Origin: Paludibacteraceae bacterium
GTDB taxonomy: Bacteria; Bacteroidota; Bacteroidia; Bacteroidales; Paludibacteraceae
NCBI GenBank assembly: GCA_017478725.1
Contig: JAFVDD010000027.1
Location: forward strand, 1 to 59,409
Length of the DNA: 59,409 bases
Direction of reading: 5' to 3'
Shown here in pieces: positions 44,317 through 52,940 of this stretch. Both the position numbers and the translations under genes were made by a program. The notes under the pieces were generated by a model. It saw only the letters and a program-made list of their open reading frames with translations, ran no database searches and was not told the DNA's origin. The number at the start of each line of letters is the position of its first letter. Position 1 is the first letter of the stretch.

Positions 44317-46296
44317 ATGGCTGAACAAGACGAACTGAATAACAATGCCGTTTCATACGGCGATGAGAACATTATCCACCTTGATGATATGGAACACATC
44401 CGGCGTCGTCCGGGTATGTATATCGGCAAACTGGGTGACGGCAGTCACTCGGACGACGGAATCTATGTGCTCATCAAAGAGAGCATCGACAACTCGATTG
44501 ACGAGTTCCGAATGGGTGAAGGCAAAGTGATAGAGGTAGAGATCAGCAGTCAGCCAAGTCAGACCTGCGTCAGCGGTCAGGAAGCAGAAGCCGGTCATCA
44601 GATGGTACGCGTGCGTGACTACGGACGCGGTATTCCGTTGGGCAAGTTGGTGGATGTAGTGTCGATGCTCAACACAGGCGGCAAGTACGACAGCAAAGCC
44701 TTCAAGAAATCCGTGGGTTTGAATGGTGTGGGAACGAAAGCCGTGAACGCCTTGTCGAGCTATTTCTCCGTACAATCATTCCGCGAAGGCAAAATGCGCA
44801 AAGCGGAGTTCGCCCAAGGCAAACTGACGTCCGACACGGGTATTCAAGACTACAATGGCACCGAACGCCGAGGCACGATTATCGAGTTTGTGCCGGACAA
44901 CAGCAAAGGTCTGTTTGAGAACTATCATTTCCGCGATGACTATATCGAAGAACTGTTACGCAACTACGCCTATCTCAACACCGGTCTGACGCTGGTATAT
45001 ACAAGCCATCAGAATTCAGCCGTCAGAAGTCAGAAATTTGTCAGCAAAAACGGTCTCTTGGACCTGCTGACGGAGAATATGACCGTGGAGCCGCTTTATC
45101 CGATTATTCATCTGAAAGGCGAGGATATCGAGATAGCCCTGACCCATACCGACCAGAACAGTGACGAGTATTTCTCCTTTGTCAACGGTCAGCATACCAT
45201 ACAGGGCGGTACGCACCAGACGGCTTACCGTGAGGCGATAGGCCGCACTATCAAAGAGTTCTTCAACAAGAATCAAGACTTGGCGGACATCCGTAACGGC
45301 GTCGTCGGCGCCATTGCCATCAATGTGGAGGAGCCTGTGTTCGAGAGCCAGACAAAGGTCAAACTCGGATCGAAAGACATGAGTCCGACTGGCGGCGTGA
45401 GCGTCAACAAGTTCGTCAATGATTTCGTGAAGCAACAGCTGGACAACTACCTGCACAAACACCCCGAGATCACCGAGGTGATGCTGCAGAAGATACAGGA
45501 CAGCGAGAAAGAGCGCAAAGCCATAGCCGGTGTGACCAAAGCGGCACGCGAGAGGGCGAAAAAGAACCTGGTGAACAACCCCAAGCTCCGCGATTGCCAG
45601 ATTCACCTCAATGACCCCAAACCGGTCAAGTCCGCCAAAGATGCAGACGACGATTTGCGGCTGGAGAGCAGTATCTTTATTACGGAGGGTTTGTCGGCAT
45701 CGGGAAGTATCACCAAGAGCCGCGACGTTAGGACACAGGCGGTGTTCTCGCTACGAGGCAAACCGCTCAACAGCTACGGGCTCAGCAAATCCGTGGTGTA
45801 TGAGAACGAGGAATTCAATTGCCTGCAGTCGGCACTCAATATAGAGGATGGGCTGGATGAGCTCAGGTACAACAAAGTAATCATTGCCACCGATGCGGAT
45901 GTCGATGGTATGCATATACGTCTGCTGATGCTCACTTTCTTCCTGCAGTTCTTCCCCGATCTGGTGAAGAAAGGGCATGTATATATTCTGCAGACGCCGT
46001 TGTTCCGTGTGAAGGACAAGACCCAGACGCGCTATTGCTACAGCGAAGAGGAACGGCTGGCGGCTATCGAGGCTATCAAGACCCCGGAGATCACCCGATT
46101 CAAAGGATTGGGCGAGATATCGCCCGACGAGTTCAAGGGCTTTATAGGTGACGGTATTCGTCTGGATCAGGTCAAACTGCGCAAAGAGGACAGCGTGAAC
46201 GAGTTGCTGGCTTTCTATATGGGCAAGAACACCAACGAGCGTCAGAATTTCATCATTGACAATCTGGTGATAGAGGAAGACGCCGTGGAGGAGTAA
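44317..46296 (+). CDS. parE: DNA topoisomerase IV subunit B
   Basis: A 659-residue GHKL ATPase subunit that separates linked daughter chromosomes with Par[39 protein letters not shown] (shown in part; ATP lid and catalytic Glu), [52 protein letters not shown] and [12 protein letters not shown] identify it; ParE rather than GyrB by the IGKLGDG form. Two insertions, [18 protein letters not shown] (residues about 77-95) and HQNSAVRSQ (230-240), are encoded by repeat elements inside the ATPase domain. Start at ATG 44317. parC is not in the window. Confidence 0.95.
   Translation: MAEQDELNNNAVSYGDENIIHLDDMEHIRRRPGMYIGKLGDGSHSDDGIYVLIKESIDNSIDEFRMGEGKVIEVEISSQPSQTCVSGQEAEAGHQMVRVRDYGRGIPLGKLVDVVSMLNTGGKYDSKAFKKSVGLNGVGTKAVNALSSYFSVQSFREGKMRKAEFAQGKLTSDTGIQDYNGTERRGTIIEFVPDNSKGLFENYHFRDDYIEELLRNYAYLNTGLTLVYTSHQNSAVRSQKFVSKNGLLDLLTENMTVEPLYPIIHLKGEDIEIALTHTDQNSDEYFSFVNGQHTIQGGTHQTAYREAIGRTIKEFFNKNQDLADIRNGVVGAIAINVEEPVFESQTKVKLGSKDMSPTGGVSVNKFVNDFVKQQLDNYLHKHPEITEVMLQKIQDSEKERKAIAGVTKAARERAKKNLVNNPKLRDCQIHLNDPKPVKSAKDADDDLRLESSIFITEGLSASGSITKSRDVRTQAVFSLRGKPLNSYGLSKSVVYENEEFNCLQSALNIEDGLDELRYNKVIIATDADVDGMHIRLLMLTFFLQFFPDLVKKGHVYILQTPLFRVKDKTQTRYCYSEEERLAAIEAIKTPEITRFKGLGEISPDEFKGFIGDGIRLDQVKLRKEDSVNELLAFYMGKNTNERQNFIIDNLVIEEDAVEE
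44549..44580 (+). repeat. In-frame GTCAGACCTGCGTCAGC element in parE
   Basis: Reads GTCAGCCAA, GTCAGACCTGC, GTCAGCG, GTCAG. The 17-base core at 44558-44574 is identical to that in the GH30 and phosphorylase genes. Encodes [11 protein letters not shown] before the conserved [10 protein letters not shown]. Confidence 0.88.
45005..45039 (+). repeat. In-frame heptamer repeat in parE
   Basis: Units GCCATCA, GAATTCA, GCCGTCA, GAAGTCA and GAAATTT. They encode [12 protein letters not shown] between LTLVY and [10 protein letters not shown], which are nearly adjacent in typical ParE. Confidence 0.82.
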
Positions 46297-46309
46297 TGGC
46301 GAAAGGCGC

Positions 46310-46726
46310 ATGTTACCGCTGATTTTATTCATAGTATTAGGCGTTGTAGTGCTGGTGCTGACGGAAATCCGTGAGCGCCGGAAAAAGGGCGCAGCACCGC
46401 TACTGAGCCGGCCTGAGGGGTGCTGCGGCGAGCATCTGGTATGTGAACGTGAGACGCTGTTGCAGACTAATGCCGAGCCGGAGTATTACGACGACGAAGA
46501 ACTGGATGCCCTGGCTGGTATCGCCCCTGAGGCATATACCGGAAGCCAGCACGACGCTATTGCGCAGGTATTCAACTCGCTGCAAGAGAGCGATGTACCG
46601 GGGTGGTGCCGTAGTTTGCAACTGCGGCATATAGAGTTGCCTGCTGATATCAGGGAGGAGGCATTACTGATTGTAAGAGAGCGGCGCGCCAATCAAGCAC
46701 CTATACCCCAAACCCTTAGCCATTAA
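46310..46726 (+). CDS. Small membrane-anchored protein of Bacteroidales (function unknown)
   Basis: A 138-residue protein with one N-terminal helix (MLPLILFIVLGVVVLVLTEI), then a cysteine motif GCCGEHLVCE, an acidic YYDDEELDALAG and WCRSLQLRHIELP near the end. I recall similar Bacteroidales proteins being labelled phospholipase, but no lipase motif is visible and the function is unknown. It lies 13 bases after parE and 18 before mrp. The C-terminus APIPQTLSH and stop run into an AACCATT repeat. Confidence 0.7.
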   Translation: MLPLILFIVLGVVVLVLTEIRERRKKGAAPLLSRPEGCCGEHLVCERETLLQTNAEPEYYDDEELDALAGIAPEAYTGSQHDAIAQVFNSLQESDVPGWCRSLQLRHIELPADIREEALLIVRERRANQAPIPQTLSH

Positions 46727-46741
46727 CCATTAACCATTATA
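46721..46741 (+). repeat. AACCATT heptamer repeat before mrp
   Basis: AGCCATT, AACCATT, AACCATT. The array carries the stop of the small membrane-protein gene and ends four bases before the GTG start of mrp. Confidence 0.75.
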
Positions 46742-46744
46742 ATC

Positions 46745-47815
46745 GTGTATCCCCAACAAATCATAGATGCATTGCGCCATGTGCGCTATCCGGGCACAGG
46801 CAGCGACCTGATAGAGAGCGGTATGCTGGAAGACGATATCCGCATATCGGGTTTCGAGGTGTCGTTTTCGCTCATTTTCCCCAAAGAGAATGACCCGTTC
46901 ATGAAATCGGTAATGAAAGCAGCCGAGGTGGCGTTGCAAACCTACGTTGATCCGAATATAGTTGCGAAGATTCATGTGAAGTTTGTCAAACAGCCGTCAG
47001 CTGTCAGCAAGGTCAGATCTGCGTCAGTTATCCATGCCAAGCATATGATAGCGATACACAGCGGCAAGGGCGGAGTAGGCAAATCGACCGTGACCGCCAA
47101 TTTGGCGGTGGCTTTGGCGGAGAAAGGCTATCGGGTAGGTTTGCTGGACGCAGATATACACGGCCCGTCTATCCCCAAGATGTTTCATTGCGAGGATGCT
47201 CGTCCGTATTCGGTAGAGGAAGACGGTCGCACGTTGATTGAGCCGATTGAGCAATACGGAGTCAAGATATTGTCAATAGGCTTTTTCGTCAATCCCGAGA
47301 GCGCGGTGATATGGCGGGGAGGCATGGCCGGCAATGCGCTCAAACAGCTGATAGAAGATGCTCATTGGGGAGAGTTGGATTATTTCCTGATTGACCTGCC
47401 TCCCGGCACGAGCGATATTCATCTGACATTGATAGCCGAGCTGCAGTTGACGGGTGCGATAGTGGTTACTACTCCGCAACCGGTGGCATTGGCAGACGCG
47501 CGCAAGGGGGTGGAGATGTTCCGCAACGAGAAAGTGAATGTACCTATTCTCGGGTTGGTGGAGAATATGGCATGGTTTACGCCTGCGGAGTTGCCTCAGA
47601 ACAAGTATTATATCTTTGGCAAGGACGGCGGCAAAGCGCTGGCAGAGGAACTGAATATCCCCTTGCTGGGACAGATTCCGCTGGTGCAATCCATCCGCGA
47701 GGGCGGCGACGAAGGCGTGCCTGTCGCGTTGCAGGCCGGACACCCTGCGGCCTTGGCGTTTGAGAAGATAGCCGGGCTGTTAATGAACTCGCCTACTAGT
47801 CAACTAGCTAACTAG
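46745..47815 (+). CDS. mrp: Mrp/ApbC-type iron-sulfur carrier P-loop ATPase
   Basis: A 356-residue protein with an N-terminal MIP18/DUF59 domain (IIDALRHVRYPGTGSDLIESGML) and the Mrp ATPase: deviant Walker A IAIHSGKGGVGKSTVTANLA, LLDADIHGPSIPKMF, and FLIDLPPGTSDIHLTL. It moves iron-sulfur clusters to target proteins. Starts with GTG at 46745. The linker between the domains (KQPSAVSKVRSASV, about residues 82-96) is encoded by a GTCAG-type repeat element. The C-terminus (SPTSQLAN) and stop are encoded by an ACTAG octamer repeat. Confidence 0.93.
   Translation: MYPQQIIDALRHVRYPGTGSDLIESGMLEDDIRISGFEVSFSLIFPKENDPFMKSVMKAAEVALQTYVDPNIVAKIHVKFVKQPSAVSKVRSASVIHAKHMIAIHSGKGGVGKSTVTANLAVALAEKGYRVGLLDADIHGPSIPKMFHCEDARPYSVEEDGRTLIEPIEQYGVKILSIGFFVNPESAVIWRGGMAGNALKQLIEDAHWGELDYFLIDLPPGTSDIHLTLIAELQLTGAIVVTTPQPVALADARKGVEMFRNEKVNVPILGLVENMAWFTPAELPQNKYYIFGKDGGKALAEELNIPLLGQIPLVQSIREGGDEGVPVALQAGHPAALAFEKIAGLLMNSPTSQLAN
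46996..47029 (+). repeat. In-frame GTCAG-type element in mrp
   Basis: Reads GTCAGCT, GTCAGCAAG, GTCAGATCTGC, GTCAGTT: the parE/GH30 core with one change (C to T). Here it is read in a different frame, giving VRSAS. Confidence 0.85.
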
Positions 47816-47829
47816 CCAACTAGTTAATA
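47796..47829 (+). repeat. ACTAGNNA octamer repeat at the mrp end
   Basis: ACTAGTCA, ACTAGCTA, ACTAGCCA and ACTAGTTA follow one another. The first units encode the tail of Mrp and its TAG stop; the array ends six bases before the MATE start codon. Confidence 0.85.
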
Positions 47830-47834
47830 AAACA

Positions 47835-49226
47835 ATGAATGCTACCACCGAACTGGGAACTGCTCCGGTGCACCATCTGCTCTGGAAGTACGCGTTGCCC
47901 GCCATCATCGCGATGACGGCCAGTTCGCTGTATAATATAGTGGATAGTATCTATATCGGCCACGGAGTAGGCGCATTGGCGTTAGGTGCGCTGACGGTAG
48001 CCAAACCGTTTATGGATATCTGTGCCGCGTTCGGCAGCCTGGTAGGCGTAGGTGCTTCATCGCTGCTGGCGATCTATTTGGGTGAACGCGATTATGAGAA
48101 AGCCAATCGTGTACTGGGCAATGTGATCGTGCTCAATATTATCCTGTCGGCTATCGTGATGATGGTGGGGCTGGTATGGATAGAGCCTATTCTGTATGCG
48201 TTCGGCGCAAGCGAGGCTACTATTGTCTATGCGCGTGAGTATATGGAAATAATATTGTACGGCAATATCCTGACTCATATTTATTTCGGCTTGAACAGTA
48301 TGCTTCGCTCAGCCGGTCATCCGCGGTTCTCGATGACGGCAACGATAGTGGCAGTAGGTATCAATATTGTGCTGGATCCGATCTTCATTTTCGGTTTCGG
48401 TATGGGAGTTCGCGGAGCGGCATTGGCTACGGTGATCAGCCAGGCCGTAGCTGTAGTATGGCAGCTGACTCGATTCATGGACAAGAGCGAATTAGTCCGA
48501 TTCCATCGGGGAATTTGGGTGCTGGATAGGAATATCACCAAGCGTGCATTGGCTATTGGCATGGCGCCGTTTTTATACAATATTGCCCATTGTTTTGTAG
48601 TAATCATCATCAACAACCAATTGAAGCGGTACGGCGGCGATTTAGCGATAGCGTCGTATGGTGTGATCAACCGTATGACGTTTGTGTTTGCCATGATGGT
48701 AATGGGCTTGAATCAGGGCATGCAGCCGATAGCGGGTTTCAACTACGGCGCCAAGCAGTACCACCGGATGCTCAGGTCGTTTTATCTGACCAGTCTGTAT
48801 GCCACTATCGTGATGGGAATGGTGTTTGTGTTAGGCGAGTGTATTCCCGAGCAGGTGACGAGGCTGTTCACGCATGACCCGGACTTGATAGCCGGTACGG
48901 TTACGCCGATGCGAATTATTTGCAGTTCGATGCTGGTAGTGGGATTTCAGATGGTGACGGGCAACCTGTTCACCTCGATCGGAATGGCGGGCAAATCGAT
49001 TTTTCTGAGCCTTACGAGGCAAGTGCTGTATCTGATACCTCTTCTGCTGGTTATCCCCTCGCTGTTTGCGGAGCCGTTGGACGGCGTATGGTGGTCGATA
49101 CCCATCAGCGATCTGATGGCTGCGGTGACAGCAGCAGTGATGTTGTGGATTCAGATCGGTCAGTTCCACCGCTTGATAAAAGAACAGGAGGCGTGGATCA
49201 CCTCCACACCTCCCGAGCCGGACTGA
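47835..49226 (+). CDS. MATE-family multidrug/toxin efflux transporter
   Basis: A 463-residue protein with twelve predicted helices, sodium- or proton-driven export of cationic compounds. Family features: PAIIAMTASSLYNIVDSIYIGHGVG, the loop YGNILTHIYFGLNSMLRSAGHPRFSM, and its second-half counterpart VMGLNQGMQPIAGFNYGAK. The substrate is unknown. It lies 19 bases after mrp and converges with the GH81 gene, 14 bases away, without a visible terminator. Confidence 0.92.
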   Translation: MNATTELGTAPVHHLLWKYALPAIIAMTASSLYNIVDSIYIGHGVGALALGALTVAKPFMDICAAFGSLVGVGASSLLAIYLGERDYEKANRVLGNVIVLNIILSAIVMMVGLVWIEPILYAFGASEATIVYAREYMEIILYGNILTHIYFGLNSMLRSAGHPRFSMTATIVAVGINIVLDPIFIFGFGMGVRGAALATVISQAVAVVWQLTRFMDKSELVRFHRGIWVLDRNITKRALAIGMAPFLYNIAHCFVVIIINNQLKRYGGDLAIASYGVINRMTFVFAMMVMGLNQGMQPIAGFNYGAKQYHRMLRSFYLTSLYATIVMGMVFVLGECIPEQVTRLFTHDPDLIAGTVTPMRIICSSMLVVGFQMVTGNLFTSIGMAGKSIFLSLTRQVLYLIPLLLVIPSLFAEPLDGVWWSIPISDLMAAVTAAVMLWIQIGQFHRLIKEQEAWITSTPPEPD

Positions 49227-49240
49227 TGACCGTTCAGCCG

Positions 49241-52200
49241 TCACTTTCGGGCGCGCATGAACACAACACCGCCAATAGTATAGACACTGCCGTCAAGCGA
49301 TATGCAGAGTTGCCCGTTCCGGATAAATTTGATAGCTTTCGGGCTATTGGTTTCCGCTTTGATTTCCGTTTCCGCGATAGCTGTCTCCGAATCGTTGCAC
49401 CGGCCGGAGCCATACACTTCCAATTCGTAGAGCGATGAGCCGTAGTTGGTTACTCTTTTGTGGCAAACCAACCGGACGTAGCGGGCACTATGATCAGCAA
49501 GGGGTATCACCACCTTGCCTCCGTTGCCGGTAGTGGTGGCATAGACAGACTCATACGTTTCTGCATCCGAACTAAGCAGTACTTCATAGGCGGTAGCATA
49601 AGCAGCCTCCCAATAGATACGCATCGAGTCCAATAGATAACATTGCGCCAAGTCCACTTCCAGCCACTCATCATCCTGGAACCTGCTCGACCAACGTGTA
49701 TCCATGTCGCCATCTACTGCTTTGGCGGCGGTTGTGCCATCGTTTTCGCTACCCGAAGCCGTGGCCGCTTTGCCCAGCGCCAGATTGACGTCGCTATAAG
49801 CCTTGACATGAGCCACTGCTGTAGCCGTCTGCGCGTAGCAATCGAAGGTGAGCGTGGTGTCGCCTACCTGTGTTGCGCGAAAATCAAAACGGCAGGTGTC
49901 GGTGGCTGTTCCGAACTGGTTGATCGGGCATACCACAAACAGCTGGGTGTCGCCGACAGGTATGGTCACTTCGGCCGGATAGACTACTACGGAATCCACT
50001 TGCTCGGTTTCCAATACAACAAAAGTAAGCGAAGCCGAACAGTCGCCTACTGTCCGCGTCTCGGTAAAAAGACCATAGTCGGGATAGGTAAGCCGCTCGT
50101 TGGTAGCAGAGAGCACTTCGCCATTGTAGTTATACGCAGTAGTGGTCAGGATGGTCGATTGCCCCTGATAGAGCACGGTATCGGATGCCGAAAGAGCCAC
50201 TGCGAACACATGGGCAGGATCACCGGAAACAGGGCGGCCGTAGGCTTCCAGTTCGTAAAGCGAAGTGCCGTAAGCAGTAGCACGCTGCATACCTGTGAGA
50301 CGGATATACCGGGCTCTTGTATTGGAGATTTGTGATTGGTAATGGGTAATTGGAACTTGCTCTACGCCCCCCGCAGAGGAGAGGGTGAGGGTACGCCAAG
50401 TGACCTTGTCATCACTCAACGCCAGTTCGTACTCAGACGCATAAGCTGTTTCCCAACGTAGTACAAGATGGTCGATATAGCATACCTGCTGCAAATCTAC
50501 CGTCACATATTCGCCGTCCTTGTGCGCCGAGCCCCAGCGGGTAGCAACATCGCCGTCGGTGAGATTAGAAGCTAAGCATCCTGCGTTCTCTTCTGAGGAG
50601 GCTGTCACCGGTTTATGGAGCGCCAGATTCGGGTACGGCAGATCCCACGCCAGCGGGTCTTTTTCTATCTCTTGTTGCTCGTCCTCGATAGTAGTTACCG
50701 TTTGCGTCCGGGTTGAGCCTATCAGCGTCAGTCCGTGCGGCACACTGACTGTCGTATCCACGGCACCGAAAAAATGCACCTTCAACGCCCCTGTACCTAC
50801 GTTATACACCGCATAGGTGTTCCGGCCGTTGACGGTGTCCGTATAAGCGCATGCCAGAGGATAGTTGGCATACACATCATACCGTTTTTCACCCAATGCT
50901 TTATGCGAATGGATAAGCCAATAGGTGATACCACCCGTGTCAGGGTTCTTCGCCAATGGTTTGCCCATGGCGTCCATTCTATCCCATACACGTGCAGCCG
51001 AGTCGGCGTCAAAGAGCGCCAGATACGACAAGCACACATTGCCCAAGCCCGATTCGTCGCCCAATCCTCCGGTGGCTGCTTCGTAATTGCCCACCTCCTT
51101 GGACGCATACATCTGTGTATAATCCCATCGCGTGAAGGAGAGGTCTTCGCAGAAATGGTTGGTGAGGATAGGTGAGATAGGCAACCATTGGATAGAGTGC
51201 ATCCACACAGGATCACCGCTGAACCAAGTCCACCAGCCTACGCCTTGCATGGTCAGGTTGCAGCAATAAGGGTGTTGGTATTTGGTGTAGTCAATATTCC
51301 GCCTTTTGCGGTCAAACCAGTACTCCGCTGCGGCGCGTGTCTCCAGCGTATAGCCCATGATTCCCGCTTCCAGCATCTCTTGGTCCTGTAGCGCCGCGCC
51401 TAACATCCATACGCCGCCCCAGCCTTGAATGGCTTCCGAGGTGGACTCTTGCCCGTTGCCGTTTCCTTCATTACCCAAACCGCCTGCGAACGAATGACCA
51501 CAATAGGGATCGAGTGTTCTGAACCACGGCTCATCCGCTGAACGCTCCCAGTTAGCATAATCGCGTGCTACCTCACGCGCCATCTGACCGTATTGTGCCC
51601 GAAAATCATCGTCTAAGAGACAAAGAATAGCCGAGGCATAAACGAAATAGCCGTAATGGAAATGATGGTCATTGAAGGTATCGGAGTCGTACGAAGTGTC
51701 AAAACCGATGAGTGCACCCCATCGCGGATAGCGGGCAAAATAGAACCGCTCTTCACCGGGGGTATAGGTGTACCAGTTGACGAGTGTCTCTTTCAGCCGT
51801 TGCTTCGCCATGCGGAAGGTAGCCGTGTCGCCCATCTGCAGTGCAAACGTCATGTAATGCGCCATCTGCGTCAGACCCTTGCCGCCCCAGTAGGTATCGC
51901 CGCCGAATGTGCCGCGTTTGGCATAGTCAGCGTTCAGTTCGGCCATGCGTTCCGCTGAGAACCCGTCCGCCCACTCCACCGGAGCCGGGAAGAAAGGCAG
52001 AAAACCATGCACGGGATAGGTGAAGGTTACATCCTGACATTCCCAAACACGCATCTGCCCGCGCGGAGTCATATAGGTAGGAAGATTCTGAGGCAATAGG
52101 GCTTCGCCTCTATATTCCGCATCGTAATAATGATGCGGCAGAAAACCCATCAGCACGGCTTGATCCACATGAAACGTAGTAGCGAGCGAAGAGGTGTTCG

Positions 52201-52936
52201 CATCGTAGTGATAATCCATCCGTGTCTTGCGCGGGATGCGGAAAGCGTACGGAGTAACAGCCTCAGCCTCCAAACCCTCTGTAAGCAAAGCGATGCTCAT
52301 TTGAGAGGTATTGGAGAAGACTGCATATTTGGTTGCATCGGGATTGGAAGCATTCATCGTGATTCCCTGTGCCTCGATCCATACGAGAGGCGAGCCGTGC
52401 ATACAAGTCACACGCACCCATGCTTCACCATCCTGCATGATAAACGACATGGCGAAATCCGACCAACTATCTATCAGCGTTTCGCGGAAGTCGGCTTTCT
52501 TGCCGGTAGCCGTGTTGGTAAAAGTGACCGTAAGCGGTGTATCCCATTTCATCTCGCAGCCCGTAGGTTCCCAATAAGTAGGATATCCTATGTTCAGTTC
52601 GCCGTCTTTGGCTTCCGCCCATCCAGGATAAAACCATATCTTGCCCGTCCATGTGTTCACCAATCCGTAAGTCCACCAGTCGTTGGTAGGCAAAGCCAAC
52701 GTACCTTGTTTCGAACCATTGGCAGTCCCTAAACGCGTTAATAATGAATCGGGTAAGTAGAGCCGGCGATGCTCCATCTGGTAAGCTTGGCTGCCCCAGT
52801 GCTCGGAGGTACGGCTCGCACTCAAAGGTGCGAACGAGGCATACGATCCTGCACCTACAGCCACAGGCTGCTGTGCGCACAAAAGAGTACTGACCGCTAT
52901 CGCGGACAGAGTACAGACTACAGACCGAAGATGCAT
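49241..52936 (-). CDS. Secreted GH81 endo-beta-1,3-glucanase with two F5/8C carbohydrate-binding domains
   Basis: A 1231-residue secreted enzyme (signal peptide MHLRSVVCTLSAIAVSTLLC). The catalytic region (about 30-720) has the GH81 pattern FNDHHFHYGYFVYASAIL (residue about 420, catalytic Asp) and GNGQESTSEAIQGWGGVWML (about 495, catalytic Glu). Two F5/8 type C (CBM32-like) domains follow (about 770-900 and 1050-1172), each NLALxKxxTAS...RWxS...YELEVYG. A final tail, KFIRNGQLCISLDGSVYTI, resembles the C-terminal sorting signals of type IX secretion. The first binding domain has a repeat-encoded insert absent from the second. Last gene of the beta-glucan operon. Confidence 0.88.
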   Translation of the reverse strand: MHLRSVVCTLSAIAVSTLLCAQQPVAVGAGSYASFAPLSASRTSEHWGSQAYQMEHRRLYLPDSLLTRLGTANGSKQGTLALPTNDWWTYGLVNTWTGKIWFYPGWAEAKDGELNIGYPTYWEPTGCEMKWDTPLTVTFTNTATGKKADFRETLIDSWSDFAMSFIMQDGEAWVRVTCMHGSPLVWIEAQGITMNASNPDATKYAVFSNTSQMSIALLTEGLEAEAVTPYAFRIPRKTRMDYHYDANTSSLATTFHVDQAVLMGFLPHHYYDAEYRGEALLPQNLPTYMTPRGQMRVWECQDVTFTYPVHGFLPFFPAPVEWADGFSAERMAELNADYAKRGTFGGDTYWGGKGLTQMAHYMTFALQMGDTATFRMAKQRLKETLVNWYTYTPGEERFYFARYPRWGALIGFDTSYDSDTFNDHHFHYGYFVYASAILCLLDDDFRAQYGQMAREVARDYANWERSADEPWFRTLDPYCGHSFAGGLGNEGNGNGQESTSEAIQGWGGVWMLGAALQDQEMLEAGIMGYTLETRAAAEYWFDRKRRNIDYTKYQHPYCCNLTMQGVGWWTWFSGDPVWMHSIQWLPISPILTNHFCEDLSFTRWDYTQMYASKEVGNYEAATGGLGDESGLGNVCLSYLALFDADSAARVWDRMDAMGKPLAKNPDTGGITYWLIHSHKALGEKRYDVYANYPLACAYTDTVNGRNTYAVYNVGTGALKVHFFGAVDTTVSVPHGLTLIGSTRTQTVTTIEDEQQEIEKDPLAWDLPYPNLALHKPVTASSEENAGCLASNLTDGDVATRWGSAHKDGEYVTVDLQQVCYIDHLVLRWETAYASEYELALSDDKVTWRTLTLSSAGGVEQVPITHYQSQISNTRARYIRLTGMQRATAYGTSLYELEAYGRPVSGDPAHVFAVALSASDTVLYQGQSTILTTTAYNYNGEVLSATNERLTYPDYGLFTETRTVGDCSASLTFVVLETEQVDSVVVYPAEVTIPVGDTQLFVVCPINQFGTATDTCRFDFRATQVGDTTLTFDCYAQTATAVAHVKAYSDVNLALGKAATASGSENDGTTAAKAVDGDMDTRWSSRFQDDEWLEVDLAQCYLLDSMRIYWEAAYATAYEVLLSSDAETYESVYATTTGNGGKVVIPLADHSARYVRLVCHKRVTNYGSSLYELEVYGSGRCNDSETAIAETEIKAETNSPKAIKFIRNGQLCISLDGSVYTIGGVVFMRARK
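50318..50352 (-). repeat. In-frame CAATTAC-type heptamer repeat in the first F5/8C domain
   Basis: Minus-strand units CAATTAC, CCATTAC, CAATCAC, AAATCTC and CAATACA. They encode ITHYQSQISNT, inserted before ARYIRL; the sister domain lacks it. Confidence 0.85.
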
Positions 52937-52940
52937 AGTG

